From JBDTMT01 sp033764095 (GTDB taxonomy: Bacteria > Desulfobacterota > Binatia > HRBIN30 > CADEER01), in the NCBI GenBank assembly GCA_033764095.1, contig JANRJF010000272.1, positions 1 to 15,707 of the forward strand: a DNA stretch of 15,707 bases, given 5' to 3'. The position numbers and the translations under genes are program-made. Of this stretch, positions 1-7,960 are shown in pieces; the stretch's first letter is position 1; every line of letters starts with the position of its first letter. The notes below the pieces were generated by a model. It searched no databases. It worked only from the letters and a program-made list of their open reading frames with translations, and was not told the DNA's origin.

Positions 1-763
1 ACAGGCCCCAGAAGATGGTCTCGCCGACGATCACCGGCATGGTGGTCAGACCGGCGGCGCTGAAGCCGGTCAGCGCGGCTTCGCCTTTGCGCGCGATGCT
101 GCCGATCTGTTCGCGCTGCTGGCCCTTGTGTACCAGGCTGATGTGCACGCTGACCGGCGTGTTGGTCTTCTCCGCCTCGGCGAAGAACGGGTCGCAGTCG
201 TCGTCGAGGAACGGCTTGCCCGACGGCCAGCTGGAGATCACCACGCCGCGCAGGCCCATCGCCTTGCAGCGCTTCATCTCCGCCACCGCGGCCTCGATGC
301 CGAGGTTGGGGATCTGGCCCTGGCCGACGAAGTGCTTCGGCGCCTTGCCGACGAAGTCCTTCGCCAGCCAGTCATTGTAGGCCTGGACGCCGGCGATGTG
401 GAACTCCTTGTCGTCGTCGAGCATGAAGTGGCGCATGGTGCGCTGCGGCGGATAGATGACCTCGAGCTGCAGGCCGTCCTCCTCCATCTCCTTGACGCGC
501 GCGGTCGCCTCGAAGCAGCCTTGGTTGATGGTGTCGTAGCGCGAGCCGCCCCAGCGCAGGTCGTCGTAGCTCTGGCCCTTGGTCTTGGTGACCAGGCCGA
601 TGGTCATCGGCTTGCCGCCGTCGTGGAAGTCCCACGCGTCGCCGCCCTCGTCGTCCTTGGTCAGCTGCGGGGCGCGCTTGCGGAAATCGGCCGAGAGCCA
701 CTTCTCCCACAGGTCGGGCGGCTCGATGATGTGCGAGTCGGCGGAGACGATGTCGTACTGCAT
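1..763 (-). CDS. Amidohydrolase family protein (PF04909-type), C-terminus cut off by window edge
   Basis: Reading the minus strand from an ATG at 763 gives 254 residues with no stop before the window edge, so the gene is partial at its 3' end. The protein opens with DIVSADSHIIEPPDLW. The D9-x-H11-x-x-E14 pattern at the end of the first strand is the metal-binding signature of the ACMSD/LigW-like amidohydrolase_2 family (a TIM barrel), with Glu replacing the second His of the usual HxH. A further likely ligand is H207 in VSVHIS. Family members decarboxylate or hydrolyse aromatic and ring-cleavage acids using one divalent metal; the substrate here cannot be told. A strong ribosome-binding site and a palindromic operator lie just upstream. 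Full members are about 350-400 residues, so roughly a third is missing. The family is confident, the specific reaction unknown. Confidence 0.88.
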   Translation of the reverse strand, partial: MQYDIVSADSHIIEPPDLWEKWLSADFRKRAPQLTKDDEGGDAWDFHDGGKPMTIGLVTKTKGQSYDDLRWGGSRYDTINQGCFEATARVKEMEEDGLQLEVIYPPQRTMRHFMLDDDKEFHIAGVQAYNDWLAKDFVGKAPKHFVGQGQIPNLGIEAAVAEMKRCKAMGLRGVVISSWPSGKPFLDDDCDPFFAEAEKTNTPVSVHISLVHKGQQREQIGSIARKGEAALTGFSAAGLTTMPVIVGETIFWGL

Positions 764-768
764 GGGGA

Positions 769-775
769 CCTCCCT
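769..775 (-). promoter_or_regulatory. Ribosome-binding site of the amidohydrolase
   Basis: The minus strand reads AGGGAGG, with 5 nt separating it from the ATG at 763. This near-ideal Shine-Dalgarno sequence fixes the start of the amidohydrolase. Confidence 0.8.
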
Positions 776-778
776 CTT

Positions 779-796
779 GGCTAACGAGTGTTAGCC
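779..796. promoter_or_regulatory. TetR-type operator palindrome (GGCTAAC-GAGT-GTTAGCC)
   Basis: This is a perfect 7-bp inverted repeat with a 4-bp spacer, 16 bp upstream of the amidohydrolase start and touching its ribosome-binding region. The core CTAAC-N4-GTTAG resembles operators of TetR-family repressors (for example, sites with AAC/GTT half-sites in actinobacterial lipid and xenobiotic genes). The palindrome is seen directly; the regulator class is inferred. No tetR gene lies in the window, so the regulator would act in trans or lie beyond the left edge. Bases 797-914 upstream hold nothing else I can recognise. Confidence 0.6.
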
Positions 797-914
797 TGAC
801 GCGTAACAGAGCCGACGCGCGGGCGTCAAGCGCGAAGCGCGGCCCTGGCGCGTCCGGCCGGACGACGGCGCACGCGCTTGCGTCCGCGGCGCCGGGCGCG
901 CACATCCGAGCGGT

Positions 915-1283
915 ATGGCGCGCATCCTGTTTCTCGACGACGACCCGGTGCGTTGCGCGCGCTTCGCGGCGCTGTACGCGGAGGCGCGCGTGGTCATGAC
1001 CGCGCCGCAGGCGATCGCGGCGCTGCGCTCGTCGGCGTGGGAGATCGCCTCGCTCGATCATGACCTGGGCGGCAAGTACTACGTCGACTCGGCGCGCGAC
1101 GACACCGGCATGGGCGTGGTGCGCTGGATGGTGGATGAGCGTCCGGCGGTCGGTCACGTCATCGTCCACTCGTTCAACGACCAGGGCGCCGGGTTGATGG
1201 TCGAGGCGCTGCGCGCCGCCGGCTATCGCACGACGCGCCTCTACTTCGGCGTCGACGGCTATCCCGAGGCGCTGCCGGAGTGA
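915..1283 (+). CDS. Small receiver-like protein, probable cyclic-phosphate-processing receiver (cREC) domain
   Basis: A 122-residue soluble protein made of one response-regulator-like fold. It starts RILFLDDDPVR (acidic cluster D8-D10 after strand 1), has SLDHDLGG at 47-53, where the receiver phosphoacceptor strand is expected, and VIVHSFNDQGA at 82-92. The LDHDL and HSxN motifs differ from true receivers and match what I recall of the cREC family (Pfam PF20274, named from comparative genomics as a likely cyclic-phosphate processing domain), in which the His residues probably help catalysis. The K of receivers is absent. No output domain is attached. The ribosome-binding site is weak. It stands alone on the plus strand and its stop is 3 bp from that of the converging lipoprotein gene. 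The fold is fairly sure, the activity inferred. Confidence 0.75.
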   Translation: MARILFLDDDPVRCARFAALYAEARVVMTAPQAIAALRSSAWEIASLDHDLGGKYYVDSARDDTGMGVVRWMVDERPAVGHVIVHSFNDQGAGLMVEALRAAGYRTTRLYFGVDGYPEALPE

Positions 1284-1286
1284 GGA

Positions 1287-2030
1287 TCAGCGCGGCGCCG
1301 GCGCGCAGCTCGGCAACGCCGCCGGCTCGGCGAAATCGTCGGCGGTCAGACCGGCCGGCGTGAGGCAGACCTCGAGCAGCTGCTCGTCCGCCAGGTGCTG
1401 GCCGCCGACGTCGTAGGCGGCGCGGTGCGGCACCAGGAAGCCGTCGACCGGCCGCGCGTCGCCGAAGCGCACGCTCGCCTCGCCGTCGGCCAGCGGCGAG
1501 AGGTCGAGCGGGCCCTGCATCCACACCAGGGCCGTCGCGTCGTCGAAGCCGAGCCGGTAGACGGCGCCGTCGCGGAAGACGGCGGACAGCCCCTCGCGCG
1601 CGCCGGACGGCAACTGCTCGGCCGGCAGCGGCTGCACGACGACGTCGGCGGCGGTCAGCGCGTCGAGCAGCGACACCGCGGTCCAGCGCGCCTGGCTGCG
1701 CAGCGGCGCGCTCGGCGAGGTGTCGCTGCCGACCAGCTCGCCGGCGACGAAGGAGCGCACGACGCGACCGTCGAACGTGTGCGTGTCGATCCCGGCCGCG
1801 GTGTCGAGCTGCCAGGCGTAGCCCCCGGCGCTGCGGCAGGTGCGGGTGTAGCGCCAGCGCCCCGGCACGACGCGATAGACACGCGTCTCGGCGCGCATGA
1901 TGACGCCGCGCAGCGGGCCGCCGCGCGCCGCGATGGCGCGCTCGAGCAGCGGGCGCGGCGTGCAGCCGCCGAGCAACACGCAGAGCACGACGGCGAGCGT
2001 TCGCGCGCCAGCGTGCGGTTCGGCTAGCAT
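1287..2030 (-). CDS. Putative lipoprotein, LolA-like
   Basis: A 247-residue protein with a type II signal peptide: R10, a hydrophobic stretch 12-21 and lipobox LGGC with C23, so it is probably a membrane-anchored lipoprotein. The mature part begins RPLLERAIAARGG. An Ala-rich helix ending in ARGG followed by beta strands (ETRVYRVVPGRWRYTRTC, YRLGFDDATALVWMQGPL, GFLVPHRAAYDV) is typical of LolA/LppX-like half-barrel proteins that bind lipid chains. This likeness is weak and by pattern only. An upstream in-frame extension exists, but the start at 2030 is the only one giving a normal signal peptide. Only 9 bp separate it from the divergent hydrolase gene, and no strong ribosome-binding site is visible. 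Function unknown. Confidence 0.72.
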   Translation of the reverse strand: MLAEPHAGARTLAVVLCVLLGGCTPRPLLERAIAARGGPLRGVIMRAETRVYRVVPGRWRYTRTCRSAGGYAWQLDTAAGIDTHTFDGRVVRSFVAGELVGSDTSPSAPLRSQARWTAVSLLDALTAADVVVQPLPAEQLPSGAREGLSAVFRDGAVYRLGFDDATALVWMQGPLDLSPLADGEASVRFGDARPVDGFLVPHRAAYDVGGQHLADEQLLEVCLTPAGLTADDFAEPAALPSCAPAPR

Positions 2031-2039
2031 GTCGAGTCC

Positions 2040-2924
2040 ATGTCTGGTCGCTGCCTGGCGCTGCTCATGCTCGTGGCGGTCTGCGGCTGTCGCGCGGCGG
2101 TGGACCCGCCGGCGGCGCCGCGCGGCGCGATTCCCGCGCCCGCCACCGAATACCTGGTCAAGGAGGGGCGCGTCGTCAACGGTCTGGTGGCGGTGCGGGC
2201 GGAGATGCCGCCCGGTCTGCACGAACGCCGGCCGGTGGTGGTGACGCTGCTCGGCAACCCGCACGAGCTGGTCGCGGCCGGCTTCATCGCCGTCAGCTAC
2301 GAGGTGAATTGGAACCGGTTGCGCGGCGTACCGACGCCGACCGCCAACACGGTCGGCAGCTGGGTGCTGGCGTCGCCCTCCGCCGACGTGCTCGGCCAGG
2401 CGTATCTGCGCGACGTCGCGCGCAACGCGGAGATCGTCACCCCGGTGCTCGACTGGGTGGCGACGTTGCCCGAGGCGGACATGGCGCACGTCGGCATCGC
2501 CGGTGCCTCGACGCACGGGTTCGCCGCCCTGCAGGCGGCCGCGTCCGACCAGCGCCTGCGCGCCGCCGTCGCCATCGCCGCGTGCGGCGACTACCACGGC
2601 TTCCTGCGCGACTCGTCGATGGGGGTGGCAGGCCAGCCGCTGGCGCTGGCGCCGGCATACGAGGAGTGGCTGCAGGCACAGGAAGTGGTCCGCCACCCCG
2701 ATCGGCTGGTGCACGCCGCCGTGCTGATGATCAATCGGGCCGGCGACCGGGTGATTCCGATCGGCTGCGCCGACGAGACGGCGCGCGCGCTGCGCGAGGC
2801 CTACGCGCGCGCCGGCGCCAGTGAGCGCTTCGAGTATGTCCGCCTCGACGACGAGGGGCATGGCCTCGGTCCGGCGGAGCGGCAGGCGGCCTTCGACTGG
2901 CTGCGCCGCTGGCTGCAGCCCTGA
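2040..2924 (+). CDS. Alpha/beta hydrolase (dienelactone hydrolase/S9-like), lipoprotein
   Basis: A 294-residue protein with a lipoprotein signal (R4, hydrophobic 6-14, lipobox ending at C17), so it is likely exported and lipid-anchored. The triad can be placed: nucleophile S157 in GIAGASTHG, acid D236 in INRAGDRVIP, and H274 in DDEGHGLG, in the order and spacing of alpha/beta hydrolases. The elbow is GASTHG, with His instead of Gly at the position two after the Ser. VVVTLLGNPHEL (66-77) is the strand and turn that usually supplies the oxyanion hole. The substrate is unknown; esterase, peptidase and dienelactone-type activities are all possible. It converges on the M15 peptidase gene with 7 bp between stops. 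Confidence 0.85.
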   Translation: MSGRCLALLMLVAVCGCRAAVDPPAAPRGAIPAPATEYLVKEGRVVNGLVAVRAEMPPGLHERRPVVVTLLGNPHELVAAGFIAVSYEVNWNRLRGVPTPTANTVGSWVLASPSADVLGQAYLRDVARNAEIVTPVLDWVATLPEADMAHVGIAGASTHGFAALQAAASDQRLRAAVAIAACGDYHGFLRDSSMGVAGQPLALAPAYEEWLQAQEVVRHPDRLVHAAVLMINRAGDRVIPIGCADETARALREAYARAGASERFEYVRLDDEGHGLGPAERQAAFDWLRRWLQP

Positions 2925-2931
2925 CCGCGGA

Positions 2932-3720
2932 TCAGAGGTCGAGCCGCGCCAGCTCGAAGTGCATGCCGTCGCGGAAGCGGTCGGGGGTGAAGTAGCCGCC
3001 CCAGGCAAAGCCCGCCGCCTCGAACAGCGGCACCAGCTCGCGCAGCGACCCGTGCGCGCCGAGCGCCGCCGGCGCGGCGCCGTAGCCGTTCCACTCGGCG
3101 TTCAGGTCGATGGCGATGCCCCAGCTGTGTGGGCTCAGCGTGCGGGTCGGATCCCATCCCTTGTGGCGCGGGACGAAGGTGCCGGCGCAGGTGATGATGC
3201 GCTCCGCCAGCCCCGCCGCGCGGATGGCGTCGAACACGCGCCGAAACGACTCCGCCGCCTTGCGGTGCACGCGAATCGTCGCGAAGCCGGTCGGCGCCAG
3301 CAGGTCGACCTCGAGCGCGGTGATGTTGTCGGCCACCCAGGACGCCTCGAGCGTCACGGCGCCGCGCTTGCTCGCCTCGCTGTGTCGGATGTCGCCGAAC
3401 ACGCGCCGGATCTCGCCGTCGCTCAGGGCTTGCAGGGTGCCGTTGGGGCGGCGATGCACCGTCGCCAGCGGCGCCGCGCCGTCGCTGCCGGGGCGGAACG
3501 CCGAGCAGGCGCCCGACCAGAAGTAGGTGTCGCCGGCGCCGGCGTACCAGTCGGCGTTGCCGCTGACGCGGTCGCCCTGGGCGATCCCGCGCACCAGCAG
3601 GGTGGTGCCGGCATCGACCTTGCGGTCGATCGGCGCGTTGATCGAGGGGGCGCCGCCGCGGATGTTGAGCCGCGCGCCGGTGGTGACCTCCCCCGCCAGG
3701 GGCGTGATCGCGATGCTCAT
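2932..3720 (-). CDS. SH3-like plus M15 peptidase (VanY/endolysin-type L-Ala-D-Glu or D,D-peptidase)
   Basis: A 262-residue protein without a signal peptide. Residues 1-72 look like a bacterial SH3 cell-wall-targeting domain (LNIRGG, DRKVDAGTTLLVRG, ADWYAGAG). Residues about 95-260 form an M15 (PF13539-type) zinc peptidase: zinc ligands H198 and D205 in SPHSWGIAIDLN and H254 in DGMHFEL, with D251 in the position of the catalytic base known from phage enzymes such as Ply500. It cuts the peptide part of murein. The ATG is 3 bp after the stop of the upstream holin-like gene, so the two are surely co-translated. Lack of a signal peptide fits release through a holin. Lysis, cell-wall turnover or toxin delivery are possible roles. 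Confidence 0.87.
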   Translation of the reverse strand: MSIAITPLAGEVTTGARLNIRGGAPSINAPIDRKVDAGTTLLVRGIAQGDRVSGNADWYAGAGDTYFWSGACSAFRPGSDGAAPLATVHRRPNGTLQALSDGEIRRVFGDIRHSEASKRGAVTLEASWVADNITALEVDLLAPTGFATIRVHRKAAESFRRVFDAIRAAGLAERIITCAGTFVPRHKGWDPTRTLSPHSWGIAIDLNAEWNGYGAAPAALGAHGSLRELVPLFEAAGFAWGGYFTPDRFRDGMHFELARLDL

Positions 3721-3723
3721 CGC

Positions 3724-4140
3724 TCACCCGAGATAGCCGTCGGCGACCGAGGTCGCCGCGGCGGTCGCGGCGCCGGCCGCCGCCGGCGCGGCCGCGCCGG
3801 CGTTGCTCGTCGCCGGCGCCAGTGGCGTGCGACTCATGAAGCCCTCGATGAAGTCGGCGCCGGCGTAGCCAGCGCTGGCGACGCCGAGGATCTGTTGGAG
3901 CGAGACCGTCGCATTCATCTTGACGCCCAGCGTCAGCGAGGTCAGCGCGCCGGCGATGAAGCCGATCAGCAGGCTGGTCACCATGCGCGACGGCTGCAGC
4001 GGCTCGGCCGCGCCGCCCTTGGCGGCCGCTTCGTCGCCGAGCTTCTTCAGCCCGACGACGACGCGGGCGCCCTGCCCGAGCGCGCCGACCAGCCCACCCA
4101 ACAGCAGCACCTGGAGCCATTCGACCGCAGTCAGATCCAT
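3724..4140 (-). CDS. Small membrane protein, holin-like
   Basis: 138 residues. Two clear hydrophobic helices (about 8-30, LQVLLLGGLVGALGQGARVVV; and 54-73, VTSLLIGFIAGALTSLTLGV) and a third weaker one (84-98, ILGVASAGYAGADFI) precede an Ala-rich tail (107-133) that is probably disordered. Size, helices and position directly before an endolysin-like gene suggest a holin that lets the peptidase reach the wall. I do not recognise a named family, so the role is inferred from context. GGAGGG at 4146-4151 lies 5 nt before the ATG and supports this start. The gene begins the two-gene unit, and any promoter would be in the 127-bp gap to its right. Confidence 0.62.
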   Translation of the reverse strand: MDLTAVEWLQVLLLGGLVGALGQGARVVVGLKKLGDEAAAKGGAAEPLQPSRMVTSLLIGFIAGALTSLTLGVKMNATVSLQQILGVASAGYAGADFIEGFMSRTPLAPATSNAGAAAPAAAGAATAAATSVADGYLG

Positions 4141-4267
4141 GGCGACCCTCCGTTCGACATGGAACCGGCGTAGCAGCGCGAAGACCGCGCCGACTATTGG
4201 GACTTCCCCCTACCGGGATTCCCGCAGCCGGGGCGATCGAGATCGTCGGGTCGGCGCGCGGGCGCAC
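4141..4267. other. Intergenic gap upstream of the holin-like gene
   Basis: 127 bp between the glycosyltransferase stop (TAG at 4268-4270) and the holin-like start. Apart from the ribosome-binding site it holds only short imperfect hairpins (GGGATTCCC-like near 4217-4230; CGATC-GA-GATCG near 4234-4246). There is no convincing terminator with a T-run and no clear sigma-70 promoter. Confidence 0.4.
4146..4151 (-). promoter_or_regulatory. Ribosome-binding site of the holin-like gene
   Basis: GGAGGG on the minus strand with a 5-nt spacer to the ATG at 4140, a strong match that decides the start. Confidence 0.78.
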
Positions 4268-6470
4268 CTACTCGGCGGGGGGCGGCGAGAAGGCGCGCGG
4301 CGGGATCAGCTCGCGCGGGTGGCCCGGCCGCGTCCAGTAGAGCCGCAGTTGCAGGTGCTCCGGTGCGGTCTCGAGCTCGAGGTCGAAGTCGTGCGCGCCG
4401 GCGCTCAGCGGTCGCCGCTGCGGGATCGGTGTGTGGTCGAGCGTCAGGCGCGGCCCGGCGGCGTTGGTTTCGATCTCCAGCCAGGTGCCGCCCGGCGCCG
4501 GCAGCGTCAGCCGACCGCTGAAGCGGGCGCGCAACGGCTGGCGGAAGGTGGGCGGCAGAAAGCCGTAGAAGGGATAGGGCTCGCGCCGGCGGATCACGCG
4601 CTGGCCGACGGTGAACTCGCCGAGCAGGCCGATTGGCGGCTGGTCGTAGGACTGCTCCAACGCGTCGCGCGGCACGGCGAGCGTCGCGAAGGTGGTGCGC
4701 GCCGGTTCCGGCCAGCGCCCGAGCGGCCACCAGCGGTCGAACGCCCAGTTGTGCAGCGTCGGTTCGAAATGCCGCGTCATGCGGTTGCCGGGGTAGAGGA
4801 TGCGCACCGCGTCGGCGACCGGCAGCGCCGCTTCGCTGAACAGGTAGAGCGCGCCGCCCGCCGGCAGCTCGCGCGGCGGCGCAACCTCGGCAAGCGAGCC
4901 GGCGTCGCGCAGGTCGAGCTGCCAGGCGCGGGCGAGGAAGCGGAAGGTCTCGTGCTGCGCGTCGAAGGTGTCGGCGAAGAGGTAGCCGGTCCATCCGGGA
5001 CCCTGCTCGCGCAGCGCGCGCGCCATCTGCACCATGCGCTCGCCGTGGAACCAGGCGAACACCGGGTGGGTGTAGACGCGATAGAAGTAATACTGCGCGT
5101 CGATCACCGGCACGGCGACGACCAGCAGCGCCACCAGCGCGGCGAGCGCGCGCGTGCCGGTGGCGCGCGCCGCGCCGAGCAGCGCCGCCAGCGGCAGCGC
5201 CGCCCAGACGTAGAGCGGCGGCGTCGCCAGCAGCGAGCGATAGAGGCGCGGCGCGCCGCCGGACAGCACGCCGGGCGCCAGGCCGACCAGCACCCAGGTG
5301 AGCAGCAGGAGGTGGCGCGGCTGCCGCCAGCCGCGCAGGCTGGCGACCAGTCCGTGCGTCAGCAGCGCGCCGAGGACGAGGTTGAACGCCGGGTCGAAGC
5401 CGAGGCCGAACCAGTGGTACTCCGGCCCCTGCTGGTAGTGGAACATCGCCAGCGTGCGCCAGAGCGCGTCCCACAGCGGGGCGAGGCTCTGCCGATCGCG
5501 CATGACCACCCAGATCGACGTGGCGTTGACGCGCTGGGTGAGGGCGCTCGGATCGTGCAGGTAGCCGAGCGCGGCGGGGAGCAGTGCGAGCAGGAAGAGG
5601 ACGAGCCCGGCGGCGAGCGGACGCCCCCACCCTGACCCGCCCCCGCTGCGCGGGGGCGGGGAGGTGTGCGGCGGAGGCGATGCGGTGAGCAGCCAGGCGA
5701 CCGCGAACACGCCGGCGATCACGGGTGCGATGCGGGTCGAGTGGTAGGTGTAGACGCACAGCGCCAGCGGCAGGCCGGCGGCGACCGTTATCCAGCGGCG
5801 CTGGTGCACCAGCCCGCGCACCAGCAGGCAGAGGCCGACGAGCAGCACGAACTCGCCGGTGATGATCTGCACCAGCTGCTTGGCGTGCGTGAGCTGCGGC
5901 GGCGAGCTGGCGTAGAATGCCGCCGCCAGCAGGCCGACGCGGGCGCCGAACAGCGGCGCGGCGATGCCGTAGAGCAGCGGCGCGCCGGCGATGCCCATCA
6001 GCACGCCGGGCAGGCGCAGCGTCCAGAGGTCGGCGCCGAACAGCGCGAAGGCCGCGGCGATCGGGTAGTTCGACAGGGCGTGGAAGCTGGAGTGCGAGTG
6101 CTGCACGATCTGGAACGGCGAGCGCACGTGGCCGTCGAGGATGTCGAACGCGAGCAGCCCGTTGATCGCGTCGTCGCCCCACAGCCCGGGTTGATCGAGG
6201 CGCCAACACCGAAAGGCCGCCGCCAGCAGGGTGACGCCGATCACGCCCCACTGCCGCGCCGGCGCCGACAGCTCGCCCGGCGCGGGCAGCGCCCAGAACG
6301 AGCGCGGCCAGTAGAGCAGCGCGGCACCGAGCCCGAGCAGGGCCAGCCCCGGCACCCAGACGGCGCCGGACAGCAGCCAGCTGCCGGCGAGGCCGGCGAA
6401 CAGCGAAGCGAGCGCCGCGACGAGCACGCCGCCAGGTATCCTCCGCGCGCCCGAGAAGGTAAAACCGCGC

Positions 6471-6472
<2 letters not shown>
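4268..6472 (-). CDS. GT-C family membrane glycosyltransferase (PMT/GT39-like) with C-terminal PA14-like domain
   Basis: 734 residues. About ten or more membrane helices span residues 15-500. The first extracytoplasmic loop carries DQPGLWGDDAINGLLAFD with D100-D101, the acidic pair of GT-C enzymes (usually DE), after a membrane helix. SNYPIAAAFALFG and LWTLRLPGVLMG are typical of PMT_2 proteins, which move a sugar from a polyprenyl-phosphate donor to an acceptor outside the membrane. Residues about 615-734 (GLLGEFT ... FSGRLTLPAPG ... LYWTRPGHPRELIPP) look like a PA14 beta-sandwich, which can bind carbohydrate. Residues about 264-284 are a Pro/Gly-rich insert encoded by a palindromic repeat. 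The start is uncertain: ATG at 6472 overlaps the divergent regulator's ATG; a GTG at 6427 would also precede the first helix. Donor and acceptor unknown. Confidence 0.83.
5628..5666. repeat. GC-rich palindrome inserted in frame in the glycosyltransferase gene
   Basis: A perfect 11-bp stem (5636-5646 with 5650-5660) and 3-nt loop TGC, flanked by a further CACC/GGTG pairing (5628-5631 with 5663-5666) across a small internal loop. In the gene it yields a Pro-rich then Gly-rich peptide (SPPPHTSPPPRSGGG) in a loop between membrane helices. The shape and the PPP...GGG peptide resemble dispersed REP-like palindromes that are often found translated inside proteobacterial ORFs. That it is a member of a genome-wide family is inferred. 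Confidence 0.72.
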
Positions 6473-7828
<1,356 letters not shown>

Positions 7829-7832
<4 letters not shown>

Positions 7833-7960
7833 CCGGTGACCGGTCACCAGTGACCGGTAGGAGAGGACTGTCGGTACGGGTTCCTGTCGACTCGTCGGTG
7901 CGATTCGCGGCCAGACTCGGAGCGTCTTTCGCCGGTCACCGGTCACTGGTCACCGGTCAC
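7829..7960. repeat. GTGACCGGT-type inverted repeat between convergent regulator and kinase genes
   Basis: The left arm (7829-7859) and right arm (7932-7960) are built from the words GTGACCGGT and GGTCACC and are reverse complements except for one extra 7-bp GGTCACC unit in the left arm. The left arm also contains the perfect 14-bp palindrome GGTGACCGGTCACC at 7835-7848. The TGA stop codons of both genes lie inside the arms (7830-7832 and 7957-7959). The 72-bp centre (7860-7931) has no recognisable gene. It could serve as a two-way transcription stop or be a dispersed repeat; no T-run is seen. Confidence 0.8.

Noticed and set aside
372..1169. Minus-strand open frame running through the operator and into the amidohydrolase
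   Set aside because: It is out of frame with the clear amidohydrolase and reads as Arg-rich nonsense; the true frame starts at 763.
2031..3008. In-frame upstream extension of the LolA-like lipoprotein
   Set aside because: It would put about 326 His/Arg-rich residues before a good signal peptide and lie antisense to the alpha/beta hydrolase.
2932..4140. Prophage
   Set aside because: Only a holin-like and an endolysin-like gene are present; no integrase, capsid, tail, terminase or attachment-site repeats are visible.
7860..7931. Small gene or RNA in the centre of the GTGACCGGT inverted repeat
   Set aside because: No start with ribosome-binding site, no conserved motif and no clear fold; it may simply be repeat interior.
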